64,000 nucleotides of DNA. Source: DATBAX01 sp963762965. GTDB lineage: Bacteria > Acidobacteriota > Terriglobia > Terriglobales > Acidobacteriaceae. The notes beneath the pieces were generated by a model that ran no database searches, was not told where the DNA came from, and saw only the letters and a list, made by a program, of their open reading frames with translations. The position numbers and the translations under genes are program-made. How positions within the stretch are numbered: the stretch's first letter is position 1; every line of letters begins with the position of its first letter. Below are positions 1-7,755 of this stretch, in pieces. The DNA lies in NCBI GenBank assembly GCA_963762965.1, contig CAVXME010000001.1:2852001-2916000 (forward strand), written 5' to 3'.

Positions 1-2
1 AC

Positions 3-74
3 GAAAAGGGAATTGCCTACGTGCGCCTGTGGAGCGAGATGTCAGGAGAGTCGGCTTCTGCTGATCCGGTCTGA
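3..74 (+). CDS. C-terminal end of an unidentified protein (left-truncated)
   Basis: An open frame enters from the left edge and stops with TGA at 72-74, giving 23 residues that begin EKGIAYVRLWSEMSG. Frame +1 also stays open to about position 90, so this is only the most natural-looking reading. It is too short for a family assignment and its start lies outside the window. Confidence 0.35.
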   Translation, partial: EKGIAYVRLWSEMSGESASADPV

Positions 75-97
75 GAGCTTCGCGTGATTTTGGGTGC

Positions 98-158
98 GCA
101 GCGCTTAAGCGCTGCGATTAAGGCGGGTCTTTGCTGTACGGGCTTTAGCCCCTGAGGT
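98..158. repeat. 61-nt two-hairpin dispersed repeat, copy 1
   Basis: Two small hairpins separated by about 24 nt. The first has arms gcagcgct (98-105) and agcgctgc (108-115). The second is gggct-tt-agccc near 141-152, followed by the tail cctgaggt. A second copy of the same length lies at 38040-38100, with compensatory base changes in both stems. It sits directly upstream of the gene at 169. Confidence 0.7.
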
Positions 159-168
159 AACGGATTCT

Positions 169-1056
169 ATGAATCGAAACTTCAAACTACTGATCGCCGC
201 CATGTGGCTCGCTCTGCCTCTGTTCGCGCTGCGCAACTGGCAGGTCTGGGATCGCCTGCCCGTGCGCATGGCGACCCATTTCAATGCAGCAGGCCAGGCC
301 AACGGCTGGATGTCCCGTGAAACTAATCTCGAATACAGCCTGGGTTTCATGGCATTTATGCTTGCGGTTTTTTCCGTCGTGCTTTGGGTCAGCCACAGAA
401 AAACTGTAGTAGGCACCTTCTCTTGGGCGCTGCTGGCATTTTTCTATCTGCAAGTTGGATTGATCTATCTCCTGGTCGATAGCATCCTGGACTACAACAT
501 TTACGGTGCACCGGTAAATCCTGTGCCATTGATCATCATTACCCCAATTTCAGTTCTGATCTTGCTGGCAATTTATCTGGGATCTCATCGCGGCACCTCC
601 ATTCCTTCCGGTGCGCTGATTGCTGACGAAGTTCACGCCGGAAAAGGTTGGGGGCTGATCATGTTGCTACCTCTGATCGGGTTTGCCTGGAGCATGAGCA
701 CGCCAACTATGTCCGCAGCCCGTCTTCCCCTCGGCCTTGTGAGCCTGATCCTGCTTGGCGCCTGCGTCATGGCATGGAGCGGCTTTCATTATCTGTTCAC
801 CAGTTCAGGTGTGGAGATCCGAACATTGGGTTTTCGTCTGCGTACCATTCCCGCCGGCCACATCAAAGAATACGCGCCCGACAGTTGGAGCATCGCTGGT
901 GGTTACGGCATTCGCGGCATTGGCAATCGCCGCGCCTATGTGTGGGGCAACCAGGGAGTTCGCATCAAGATGACCGACGGCGAAGTTTTCCTCGGCCACA
1001 ACGATCCGGAGCGCATTGTCCATGATCTGGACGCGGTCCGTCAGTCGGCGCACTGA
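169..1056 (+). CDS. DUF1648 domain integral membrane protein
   Basis: A 295-residue membrane protein. Residues about 5-25 form a first membrane helix. They are followed by LPVRMATHFNAAGQANGW, which matches the conserved DUF1648 signature (pattern LP-x-THFN-x-G-x-W), a domain also found in SdpI-type immunity proteins. Further hydrophobic segments are at about 60-75, 85-105, 120-140 and 165-215. The last 80 residues look soluble and PH-like. The ATG at 169 has a plausible ribosome site (gaggtaa) just upstream, next to the two-hairpin repeat. Its role is unknown. SdpI-like signalling or immunity would be a guess, because the C-terminal half differs from SdpI. Confidence 0.75.
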   Translation: MNRNFKLLIAAMWLALPLFALRNWQVWDRLPVRMATHFNAAGQANGWMSRETNLEYSLGFMAFMLAVFSVVLWVSHRKTVVGTFSWALLAFFYLQVGLIYLLVDSILDYNIYGAPVNPVPLIIITPISVLILLAIYLGSHRGTSIPSGALIADEVHAGKGWGLIMLLPLIGFAWSMSTPTMSAARLPLGLVSLILLGACVMAWSGFHYLFTSSGVEIRTLGFRLRTIPAGHIKEYAPDSWSIAGGYGIRGIGNRRAYVWGNQGVRIKMTDGEVFLGHNDPERIVHDLDAVRQSAH

Positions 1057-1096
1057 AGAGTTTTGAAAGTTAAGCAGGTTTGAAATAGGAGGCTAT

Positions 1097-2533
1097 ATGT
1101 TTTTGGGATTAACACTGGAAGTTTGGGTCTTTGTCGGGCTGGGCATGATGGCTCTTGTGTTCCTCATGAGTACGTTGGCCGGACTGTATCGCAAAGCGGG
1201 CCCGCATGAGGCGCTGATCGTTTACGGCGTCGGTGGAACGCGGGTGGTGAAGGGGCATGGCACGATCGTTCTCCCCATGGTGCAAATCTGCCGCGGATTG
1301 TCATTGGAGTTGATGTCGTTCGACGTCGCTCCGCAACAGGACCTCTATACCAAGCAGGGCGTCGCGGTCACGGTTGAGGCCGTTGCGCAAATCAAAGTCA
1401 AGTCGGACATGGAGTCCATCCTGACGGCGGCGGAGCAGTTCCTCACCAAGACTCCACAGGAACGCGAAGGTTTGATTCGCCTCGTCATGGAAGGTCACCT
1501 GCGTGGCATCATCGGACAACTCACGGTGGAAGAAATCGTCAAGCAGCCGGAGATGGTCGCCGACCGCATGCGCTCCACTTGCGCCGACGACATGAACAAG
1601 ATGGGCCTCGAAGTCATTTCGTTCACCATCAAGGAAGTCCGCGACAAGAACGAGTACATCACCAACATGGGCAAGCCGGACGTCGCCCGCATCAAGCGCG
1701 ACGCCGATGTGGCCACGGCCGAAGCTGACCGTGACACGGCCATCAAGCGCGCATTGGCGCAGCGCGAATCCGCGGTAGCTAAAGCGCAAGCCGACCAGGA
1801 GCGCGTGCTGGCAGAGACGCTTTCGCTTGCCAAGCAAGCGGAAGCGCAGCGCGATCTGGAGGTCAAGAAAGCGCAATACGTCGAAGTCACCAAGCGGCAG
1901 CAGGCGCAGGCCGATAAAGCCTACGACATCCAAACCAACATCATGCAGCAACAGGTCATCGCCGAGCAGGTGAAGGTGCAACAGGTCGAGAAAGAACAGC
2001 AGGTCAAAGTCCAGGAAGCCGAAATCAACCGCCGCGAAAAAGAACTCATCGCGACGGTGTTGAAGGGTGCTGAGATTGAACGTCAACGGATCGAAACTCT
2101 GGCCCTCGCCGAAAAGCAACGGCTCATGTCTGAGGCCGATGGTCATGCTTCAGCAATCCGCGCCCAAGGTGAAGCCGAGGCCGAGATCATCTTCAAGAAA
2201 GGTGAAGCCGAAGCCAAGGCGATGAACGTCAAAGCCGAAGCTTTCCAGGAGTACAACCAGGCCGCGGTCATCGATAGGTTGTTCGCCAGCATGCCGGAGA
2301 TCGTGAAGGCGCTGGCCAGCCCATTGGCCAACATCGACAAGATCACGATCGTCTCGACAGGGAACGGGGAGGCGGCGGGGATGAACAAGATCACCGGCGA
2401 CATCACCAAGATGGCGGCACAAGTTCCGGCCCTGTTCGAAACCCTGTCGGGCATGAGCATGACCGACTTGCTGTCCAAGGTCCGCACCCTCGGTGACAAG
2501 CCCGCCAAGGATGCGCTGCCTCCGGCGGCATGA
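1097..2533 (+). CDS. Flotillin family (SPFH domain) membrane scaffold protein
   Basis: This 478-residue protein has the flotillin layout. An N-terminal membrane segment (about 7-28) is followed by an SPFH/band-7 domain (about 30-200). A long Ala/Glu/Gln/Lys-rich coiled coil comes next (about 195-390, with repeats of the EAEAKA type), and then a C-terminal region. Flotillins oligomerise at the inner face of the membrane and organise membrane microdomains. The start ATG has a good Shine-Dalgarno sequence (ggagg, 1089-1093). A clear intrinsic terminator follows at 2544-2574. The next gene encodes PspA, and flotillin/PspA neighbours fit a shared role in envelope stress and membrane fluidity. Confidence 0.9.
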   Translation: MFLGLTLEVWVFVGLGMMALVFLMSTLAGLYRKAGPHEALIVYGVGGTRVVKGHGTIVLPMVQICRGLSLELMSFDVAPQQDLYTKQGVAVTVEAVAQIKVKSDMESILTAAEQFLTKTPQEREGLIRLVMEGHLRGIIGQLTVEEIVKQPEMVADRMRSTCADDMNKMGLEVISFTIKEVRDKNEYITNMGKPDVARIKRDADVATAEADRDTAIKRALAQRESAVAKAQADQERVLAETLSLAKQAEAQRDLEVKKAQYVEVTKRQQAQADKAYDIQTNIMQQQVIAEQVKVQQVEKEQQVKVQEAEINRREKELIATVLKGAEIERQRIETLALAEKQRLMSEADGHASAIRAQGEAEAEIIFKKGEAEAKAMNVKAEAFQEYNQAAVIDRLFASMPEIVKALASPLANIDKITIVSTGNGEAAGMNKITGDITKMAAQVPALFETLSGMSMTDLLSKVRTLGDKPAKDALPPAA

Positions 2534-2543
2534 ACGTAGCTGA

Positions 2544-2574
2544 GGGACGAGCTGCGGCTCGTCCCTTTATTTTT
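2544..2574 (+). terminator. Intrinsic terminator after the flotillin gene
   Basis: A perfect 9-bp stem, gggacgagc (2544-2552) with gctcgtccc (2557-2565), closed by a tgcg tetraloop and followed by tttattttt. It separates the flotillin and pspA transcription units, at least in part. Confidence 0.88.
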
Positions 2575-2579
2575 CCTCC

Positions 2580-2610
2580 AGCTGAGAGCTGATGGCTGAC
2601 AGCTGATAGC
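2580..2610. repeat. 7-nt-period degenerate repeat, locus 1
   Basis: Four consecutive heptamers, agctgag, agctgat, ggctgac and agctgat, then agc. They lie between the flotillin terminator and pspA. The AG-N-T-NNN heptamer form recurs at 53422-53447 and 54321-54348. Confidence 0.7.
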
Positions 2611-2632
2611 AAAAAAACTTAAGGAGTCCATC

Positions 2633-3292
2633 ATGGCATTACTAGAGAGAGTGTCAACGTTAGTCCGCGCGAACCTCAACGATCTCGTCGACAAGGCTGA
2701 GCATCCGGAAAAGATGATCAAGCAAGTCATCCTCGACATGCAGAACCAGTTGCTGCAAGTGAAGACGCAGGTGGCCATCGCCATTGCCGATCAGCACCTG
2801 CTGGAAAATAAACGCAAAGAGAACGAAGACAAAGTCACCGAGTGGATGCGCAAGGCCGAGCTTGCCGTCGACAAAAAACAGGACGACCTGGCGCGCGCCG
2901 CTCTCCAGCGCGTGGAAAGTTATCGCGACCTCACCGAAGGCTATGCCGAGCAGATCATCGATCAAAAAGCGCAGGTGGAAAACTTGAAGACAGCTCTGCG
3001 TCAACTGGAACAGAAGCTCACCGAGGCGCAGGCCAAGGCCGACCTGCTCATCGCGCAGCATCGGCGGGCGCGGGCGGTGTCGAAGGCCAGCGACGCGAAG
3101 ATCGCGTCGGGCAATGGATCCAGTGCCAACGCCTTCGACCGTATGAAGCACAAGGTGGCGCACGCGCAAGCGACCAGCCAGGCCAAGTCCGAGATCGCCG
3201 CCGACAACATGGAAGACCGCCTAGCGGCGCTCGAAAAAGAAGACCGCATCGAGCAGTTGCTGGCCGAGTTGAAGAGCAAGCGAGGAGCGTAA
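2633..3292 (+). CDS. pspA: PspA/IM30 family phage shock protein
   Basis: At 219 residues this is the usual PspA/Vipp1 length. The N-terminus (MALLERVSTLVRANLNDLVD) matches the family's amphipathic membrane-binding helix. The segment DKAEHPEKMIKQVILDMQ follows the conserved PspA pattern, and the rest is predicted coiled coil. ESCRT-III-like PspA proteins polymerise on damaged inner membranes and limit proton leakage. The start is preceded by aaggag at a normal spacing. No pspF or pspBC genes are visible, so regulation is unknown. The adjacent flotillin gene suggests a joint envelope-maintenance function. Confidence 0.92.
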   Translation: MALLERVSTLVRANLNDLVDKAEHPEKMIKQVILDMQNQLLQVKTQVAIAIADQHLLENKRKENEDKVTEWMRKAELAVDKKQDDLARAALQRVESYRDLTEGYAEQIIDQKAQVENLKTALRQLEQKLTEAQAKADLLIAQHRRARAVSKASDAKIASGNGSSANAFDRMKHKVAHAQATSQAKSEIAADNMEDRLAALEKEDRIEQLLAELKSKRGA

Positions 3293-3302
3293 ATGCGAGT
3301 AA

Positions 3303-3318
3303 TGTTCCCCGTGGAACA
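3303..3318. other. Degenerate parS-like site
   Basis: TGTTCCCCGTGGAACA differs by one base from the perfect palindrome 35 bp downstream. It lies just after the pspA stop codon. Confidence 0.6.
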
Positions 3319-3334
3319 CAATGACGATTTGCAC

Positions 3335-3356
3335 AAATGTTCCACGTGGAACATTT
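3335..3356. other. parS site (ParB-binding centromere sequence)
   Basis: TGTTCCACGTGGAACA at 3338-3353 is a perfect palindrome that extends to 22 bp (3335-3356). It matches the broadly conserved chromosomal parS consensus TGTTnCACGTGnAACA. The centre-to-centre distance to the degenerate copy is 35 bp. No parA or parB gene is in the window. By established knowledge parS sites cluster in the origin-proximal part of bacterial chromosomes, so this window probably lies in that region. Confidence 0.82.
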
Positions 3357-3586
3357 TGTACTAGCGGAAGTGTACGTACAAAGTCCGCATCGTTATGAAA
3401 AGAAGCGGGTGTGCCAAAATGGGAAGAAATCTGCCGGCTGCAGTCCTAACCATGTCGAGCGCGTTACGATTTCCGAACAGAGTGGAAGCCAAACCTGCCT
3501 CTGTGAAAGCTAAGTTTGTGCCGCCCCTTCGGGGCTGCGGGGGCTTGGATGCCGTGAGAGTGATGGGAGGAAATCTAAAGTCAAAA

Positions 3587-3627
3587 GCCCCACTCTAACG
3601 CCGAAAGAGCTGACGTTAGAATGGGGC
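3587..3627. repeat. Hairpin element with ggggcacc end
   Basis: Arms gccccactctaacg (3587-3600) and cgttagaatggggc (3614-3627) pair at 13 of 14 positions. The right end, ggggcacc, resembles the end of the hairpin at 49802-49833, which suggests a dispersed family. Confidence 0.55.
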
Positions 3628-3682
3628 ACCCTCTAGAGATCAGGTGGGTAAAAGAGCTGAGGCACCCGTGGCCGTGACGGCA

Positions 3683-3732
3683 CGCGGACAAGAGTGTCCG
3701 CGCCACACGGGCTGGTCGAGCGGTGCTCGACC
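3683..3732. repeat. Double hairpin element
   Basis: Two adjacent perfect hairpins. The first is cgcggac (3683-3689) with gtccgcg (3696-3702). The second is ggtcgagc (3714-3721) with gctcgacc (3725-3732). The layout of paired small hairpins resembles the other two-hairpin elements of this window. Confidence 0.5.
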
Positions 3733-3739
3733 GGGAAGC

Positions 3740-3833
3740 CCCTTCGACTTCGCATCTAGGTCGCGTTCGCGAACTATCCGCTGCGCTCAGGATGACAGGT
3801 AGTGGTGCAGTTTGAGTTTCAAACGGTACCACT
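3740..3833. repeat. Dispersed repeat 'ccttcgac ... ctcaggatgaca', copy A, with adjoining hairpin
   Basis: Starts with ccttcgactt (3741-3750) and ends with ctgcgctcaggatgaca (3781-3797). Two further copies are at 8785-8842 and 43418-43454. An imperfect hairpin, arms 3801-3815 and 3819-3833, follows immediately. Confidence 0.6.
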
Positions 3834-3883
3834 CAATGAAATGGAGTTGGCGTGGCGTGGCCTGGTGTGCCTAATATTTCATT

Positions 3884-4576
3884 ATGGAGCCATTGGAAGA
3901 AGTTCGAGCTGCGGCGTTGTTGGATGCACAGGTAAAGGCCGGTGCGCTTTTTGCGGAAGTCGAAGCGCGGAGTGTGATTCGTCCGGGGCAAAAAGAGACG
4001 GAGATCAATGAAAATATCTATGCGCTGGCCGAGCGCATGTATGGGATCTCGAAGTATTGGCATAAACGGATTGTGCGGGCGGGGAGCAATACGCTTGCGC
4101 CTTATGACGAGAACCCTCCCGATCTGACGGTTGCGGAAGATGACATTGTGTTTCTTGATCTGGGGCCGGTGTTCGAGGAGTGGGAAGCGGATTTTGGACG
4201 AACGTTCGTGGTGGGGAATGATCCGGTGAAACACAAGCTGTGCCGTGATATCGAAGCAGGGTTTGCCAGGGGCAAGGAATATTTTGAGCAACATCCGGAT
4301 ATCACCGGGGCAGAACTTTATGGGTACGCGCATCAGTTGGCGAAGGATGCGGGCTGGGAATACGGCGGGCCGATCGCTGGACATCTGATCGGGGAATTTC
4401 CCCACGAAAAAATTTCGGGGGACAAGATCACTTATTATGTGCATCCTGAGAATCCCAACCGGATGCGGACGCTCGATGCTTCCGGACGAAAGCGGCACTG
4501 GATTCTTGAGATCCACTTTGTGGACCGGGCGCGGCAGATTGGCGGATTCTACGAAGAACTGCTGACGATTGGTTGA
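3884..4576 (+). CDS. M24 family metallopeptidase-like protein (aminopeptidase P / Xaa-Pro dipeptidase fold)
   Basis: The 230 residues cover only the catalytic pita-bread domain. Metal-ligand motifs appear in the expected order: an aspartate pair in DLGPVFEEWEADFGRTF (about 88-105), a histidine in GHLIGEFPHE (about 165-174), a glutamate in WILEIHFVD (about 206-214) and a final glutamate in GGFYEELLTI. M24 enzymes use a dinuclear metal centre to cleave N-terminal or X-Pro peptide bonds. The N-terminal creatinase domain found in many relatives is absent. The substrate cannot be inferred. The ATG follows an AT-rich stretch without a strong ribosome site. The CHY zinc-finger gene lies 18 nt downstream and may be co-transcribed. 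Confidence 0.85.
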   Translation: MEPLEEVRAAALLDAQVKAGALFAEVEARSVIRPGQKETEINENIYALAERMYGISKYWHKRIVRAGSNTLAPYDENPPDLTVAEDDIVFLDLGPVFEEWEADFGRTFVVGNDPVKHKLCRDIEAGFARGKEYFEQHPDITGAELYGYAHQLAKDAGWEYGGPIAGHLIGEFPHEKISGDKITYYVHPENPNRMRTLDASGRKRHWILEIHFVDRARQIGGFYEELLTIG

Positions 4577-4594
4577 ATTTCGCGATTTCTCCCC

Positions 4595-4933
4595 ATGATT
4601 TCGAATCTTCCAGAAGTGCGCGGCGTGAATCTTGATCCGCAGACCCGGTGCGAACATTGGCACGGGCCGACCGACATTATTGCCATCAAGATGAAGTGTT
4701 GCGGAGTTTATTACGCATGCAAAGATTGCCATGCCGCGCTGGCCGATCATCCGATCGAGGTGTGGCCGAAGAAGGAGTGGGACGGGAAAGCCATACTTTG
4801 CGGGGCTTGTGGTACGGAGTTGACCATTCGCGAGTATATGCAGAGTGGCTATTCCTGTCCAACGTGCAAGGCGCAGTTCAATCCTGGATGTCGAAACCAC
4901 TATCAGTTCTATTTCGAATTCCAGCCTTCGTAA
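4595..4933 (+). CDS. CHY-type zinc finger protein
   Basis: A 112-residue cysteine- and histidine-rich protein. Ligand groups run in order: C-x-H-x-H near 19-23, CC near 34-35, C-x2-C-H near 42-46, C-x2-C near 69-72, C-x2-C near 86-89 and a late C/H pair (CRNH). This pattern matches the CHY zinc finger, which binds three zinc ions. Stand-alone bacterial CHY proteins are poorly characterised; the eukaryotic relative Hot13 acts in mitochondrial redox relay. It directly follows the M24 peptidase gene. Confidence 0.82.
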   Translation: MISNLPEVRGVNLDPQTRCEHWHGPTDIIAIKMKCCGVYYACKDCHAALADHPIEVWPKKEWDGKAILCGACGTELTIREYMQSGYSCPTCKAQFNPGCRNHYQFYFEFQPS

Positions 4934-5017
4934 AAAGCGAAAAAAGATAAGGCGTCCGGCGTACAATTGGGCCATTTTCCGGGACGGAAAAGAAATTCTG
5001 GGATAGAGGTAGCGACG

Positions 5018-5548
5018 ATGAGCTCTTGGTTCTCCAGAATAACGGACCGCATGGTTGAATCCCAATTCGCGAAAGATGCGAGCGGGCGGCTGGTTTTTGT
5101 TCCGTTTACCCGCAAGGGGAAGTGTTACTTCATTGATTCGAAAGCTGACGAAGAAAAAATCAGGGCGTTCGTCAAGATGTACCGGGTTCCAACCGTGCTG
5201 ATTTCTTTCCTGATAACTCCAATCGTCATGATTCCCGGTTTGGCCCTGGAGGACTTCGGTGGTTTGACTCCCCGCGCCCACAGGTTGGCGATGGCGATGG
5301 GGATTTCTGGGTTTTTCTGGCTGTGTATTGTCGCGGTGTTCGTGATGCTTTGGGTGGTCTACAAAACTTCGGTACCGGGCTTAACCGCCTCACTGAGCGA
5401 GGTCGGACCTGACATTAAAGCGCAACTAAGCACGATCTCTCCTGAACAACGACGTGTACGACGCATAGCGCTGGTGTGCGGTTTCGCAGGGCTGCTCCTT
5501 GTAGGATTGGCCCTGGTTGTATTGACCGGACATCATTTTCCGAGGTGA
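5018..5548 (+). CDS. Two-to-three-helix membrane protein of unknown function
   Basis: A 176-residue protein with a soluble N-terminal part (about 1-58, including GRLVFVPFTRKGKCYFID) and hydrophobic segments at about 60-80, 98-120 and 150-170. I chose the ATG at 5018 over an in-frame ATG at 4967, because gaggtagcgacg lies just upstream and MSSWFSRITDRMVESQF reads as a natural N-terminus. No family was recognised. Its 3' end overlaps the convergent gene at 5533 by 16 nt. Confidence 0.65.
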   Translation: MSSWFSRITDRMVESQFAKDASGRLVFVPFTRKGKCYFIDSKADEEKIRAFVKMYRVPTVLISFLITPIVMIPGLALEDFGGLTPRAHRLAMAMGISGFFWLCIVAVFVMLWVVYKTSVPGLTASLSEVGPDIKAQLSTISPEQRRVRRIALVCGFAGLLLVGLALVVLTGHHFPR

Positions 5549-7755
5549 AGAGGCTTAGTCCGGCTTCCTAAAGCCGCCATTACATACAGTCCTGCCGCGA
5601 CCAAGAGGAGGGCATGCAGTCCGAAGATGAGCGACGAGTTTTCCAGCAGTCCGCCGGCAACCGCTCCGAGCATGTTGGAGCCCAGTGCTGCGCTGGGTGA
5701 CTGCACGTTGCGAAACTCCCTGGCGAACAGGAGACCGGCGAAAAATACCGGGACGGCGAAGGCACAGGCGAGAATCCAGCCGACCATCGCGGTTGAGGCT
5801 GGAATCCGGTTGAAAGGCGTGAAGTAAACGAGCGCTAGTCCCGCGAGGAGCGCGGCGAAAAGCCAGTGCCTGGGCCAAGGCTTCGACTGTCTTGTGGTCA
5901 AAATGTTGGCACCCAGGATGGTGGTGAGCAGGGCCGTGATGACAATCCCATTCACCTGCCAGGTGGTGCCGAAGTACAAAGCCAGACGGCTGATGGCCTG
6001 GGTTTCCAGCAGCAAGAATCCGGCTCCCATACTGAAGAAAAATAATGATGGCACCTGATGCCGCGCCTCGGGAATTCGCCAGTAAAGGCCGATGGCAAGA
6101 AGCACGACCAGAATGCCCACCCGGAAATAGGTAGCAGGGATCCAATGTCCTTGCTGGTAAAGATAGGGCCAATCGTCGGTGGTGACCGCGACCGGCGGCG
6201 AGTCGGAGAAGGCTGGGCGATGCGCAGTGACGAAGGCTGCCAGCCGCGGGTCCGTCGCAAGCTGCTTTTCGATCTCCTCTGAATTGGAAATCACGAAGCA
6301 AGTGGCCTGCGCCGTAAAGCTCGAAGGAGCGGTGAAGACCACCGGAGGCTTGCCGAAAGTTTCAGTCAACATCTCAGCCAAACGTTTGCCGACCCAATTC
6401 CGATCGACCTGGAACTTGAGGAAGAGGACGCCATCCGGGGTCAACAAATCTCGGGCCTCGCGAAATGCCTCTTCGGTATAAACGAAATTATCGATGCGCA
6501 TGTTGGAGTAGTCGGACATCTGGGTATGCGAATCCAGCAATCCGAATAGCACCAGGTTGTAGTGCTGGTGAGTGCGCCTCAGGAAAGCGCGCGCGTCGGT
6601 TAAATGGACGGAGACGCGAGACGACTGGTAGGGGTGTTCGGGGTGCTCGCGTTGGCCGATGCGAAGCACTTGCGGATCGATTTCTACAGCGTCTATGGTC
6701 TGACTTCCGCCGCGCAGGGCCCCGGCAACATCATTGCCGGTTCCTGCTCCGACAACTAATACGTTAGGCGCGGCTGTAGTGAAGCGGAACGGGAGATTGT
6801 AGGGATTTTCATCGATCGATTCCTGCAATAGCTTGGGATGACTGAGAAGAAAGGTTGGCGAGAGGTCCACGATCGATTGGTATCCGGTGTGGTTCACGGT
6901 GATGCCGATGCGCTCGAAGCCGCCGTCGGGGAAAGTTTGCCGGTACAGTCCGATTTGCTGGTAGGGCGTCCAGACGACGAAATGGGTGGGGGTTGCGGCT
7001 TCGTGCAACAGAAGAACGGCGGGAACCACCAAGGCGGCGACGAGGAGTCGCTCTTGGCGGGTTGACTGCAAAAGTCCCAAGCCCAGGAATGCCGCGCCCA
7101 GCCAAATGGTGGGAGGAAGACTGGCCCAGGCACACATAAAGAAGACGAGAATCCCGGCGAGACTGGCGGCGACGTTCCATGAATAGGCTTTCAGGGAATC
7201 GCTGGCCAGATCCAGCTGGCGACTGACGGTTTGTCCCAGGGGAATGAAAACAAATGTAACCAGCAGCAACAAGGCTCCAGCCACCGCGAACGCGCTGAGA
7301 GATCCGGCCCAGTTCCACTTTGTCGAATTCCAGATCTCGGCGTCCGCGCCGGCACCTAGAGATCGAGAAAGTCCTTCGAGGGCCTGGCCTCCATACCACG
7401 GCCAGCGGACGATGATTAAGAGTCCTACCAGCGCGTTGGCGGAGCGCAGCCAGCGCACGCGGCTATGAGCCAAAGCACATCCCATACCGAAGCCGAGAAA
7501 ACAAAGCAGGAGCGCCAGATTTTTGACATAGGCGAAGACCCGGATTTCAACCGCGATCCAGCGAATCAGGGCCAGCTCTAAGAACATCGCGAGGAAGCTG
7601 GCCAATATGAGCTGAGGGAGGTCCCACTTTTCCGGGCTGGAAGGCGAGAATAATTTGGGGGTGAGACGCTGTTTTCGTAGCACCGAAAAGCGCCACGCAA
7701 CGAAAAACAGCATGCCAAGCGTGGGAAGAATCCACGAAAGCCTGGTTGCGCTCAT
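5533..7755 (-). CDS. Membrane-embedded spermidine-synthase-like protein
   Basis: The 740 residues form a polytopic membrane protein with an inserted SAM-dependent aminopropyltransferase-like domain. Helices occupy about 8-25, 50-125 and 150-250. The Rossmann domain carries LVVGAGTGNDVAGAL (about 333-347), an acidic residue in VEIDP (about 357-361) and DARAF (about 387-391). More membrane helices follow to the C-terminus. Similar large fusions occur in many environmental bacteria, usually without proven polyamine synthesis. The substrate is therefore unknown, and a methyltransferase role is an alternative. Its start overlaps the upstream alpha/beta hydrolase gene by 4 nt (ATGA), so the two are probably translationally coupled. 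Confidence 0.8.
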   Translation of the reverse strand: MSATRLSWILPTLGMLFFVAWRFSVLRKQRLTPKLFSPSSPEKWDLPQLILASFLAMFLELALIRWIAVEIRVFAYVKNLALLLCFLGFGMGCALAHSRVRWLRSANALVGLLIIVRWPWYGGQALEGLSRSLGAGADAEIWNSTKWNWAGSLSAFAVAGALLLLVTFVFIPLGQTVSRQLDLASDSLKAYSWNVAASLAGILVFFMCAWASLPPTIWLGAAFLGLGLLQSTRQERLLVAALVVPAVLLLHEAATPTHFVVWTPYQQIGLYRQTFPDGGFERIGITVNHTGYQSIVDLSPTFLLSHPKLLQESIDENPYNLPFRFTTAAPNVLVVGAGTGNDVAGALRGGSQTIDAVEIDPQVLRIGQREHPEHPYQSSRVSVHLTDARAFLRRTHQHYNLVLFGLLDSHTQMSDYSNMRIDNFVYTEEAFREARDLLTPDGVLFLKFQVDRNWVGKRLAEMLTETFGKPPVVFTAPSSFTAQATCFVISNSEEIEKQLATDPRLAAFVTAHRPAFSDSPPVAVTTDDWPYLYQQGHWIPATYFRVGILVVLLAIGLYWRIPEARHQVPSLFFFSMGAGFLLLETQAISRLALYFGTTWQVNGIVITALLTTILGANILTTRQSKPWPRHWLFAALLAGLALVYFTPFNRIPASTAMVGWILACAFAVPVFFAGLLFAREFRNVQSPSAALGSNMLGAVAGGLLENSSLIFGLHALLLVAAGLYVMAALGSRTKPLHLGK

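Larger units (their letters stand above)
3357..3883. other. Gene-free interval rich in hairpin repeats
   Basis: About 530 bases with no convincing gene. Apart from the parS sites just upstream, it holds the hairpin elements listed separately at 3587-3627, 3683-3732 and 3740-3833, plus a small ccccttcgggg hairpin near 3524-3534. A 67-codon open frame at 3395-3598 has low-complexity composition and was not accepted. Confidence 0.6.

Noticed and set aside
1301..2146. 281-codon minus-strand frame opposite flotillin
   Set aside because: Leu/Asp/Phe-rich repetitive translation arises from the flotillin coiled-coil codons in reverse; no start signal.
3395..3598. 67-codon plus-strand frame in the repeat-rich interval
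   Set aside because: No ribosome site, no recognisable domain, and its end lies within a hairpin element.
3833..5281. 482-codon open frame on the minus strand opposite the M24 and CHY genes
   Set aside because: It is antisense to two genes with clear family motifs, and its translation has low-complexity, Arg/Pro/His-rich composition typical of a shadow frame.
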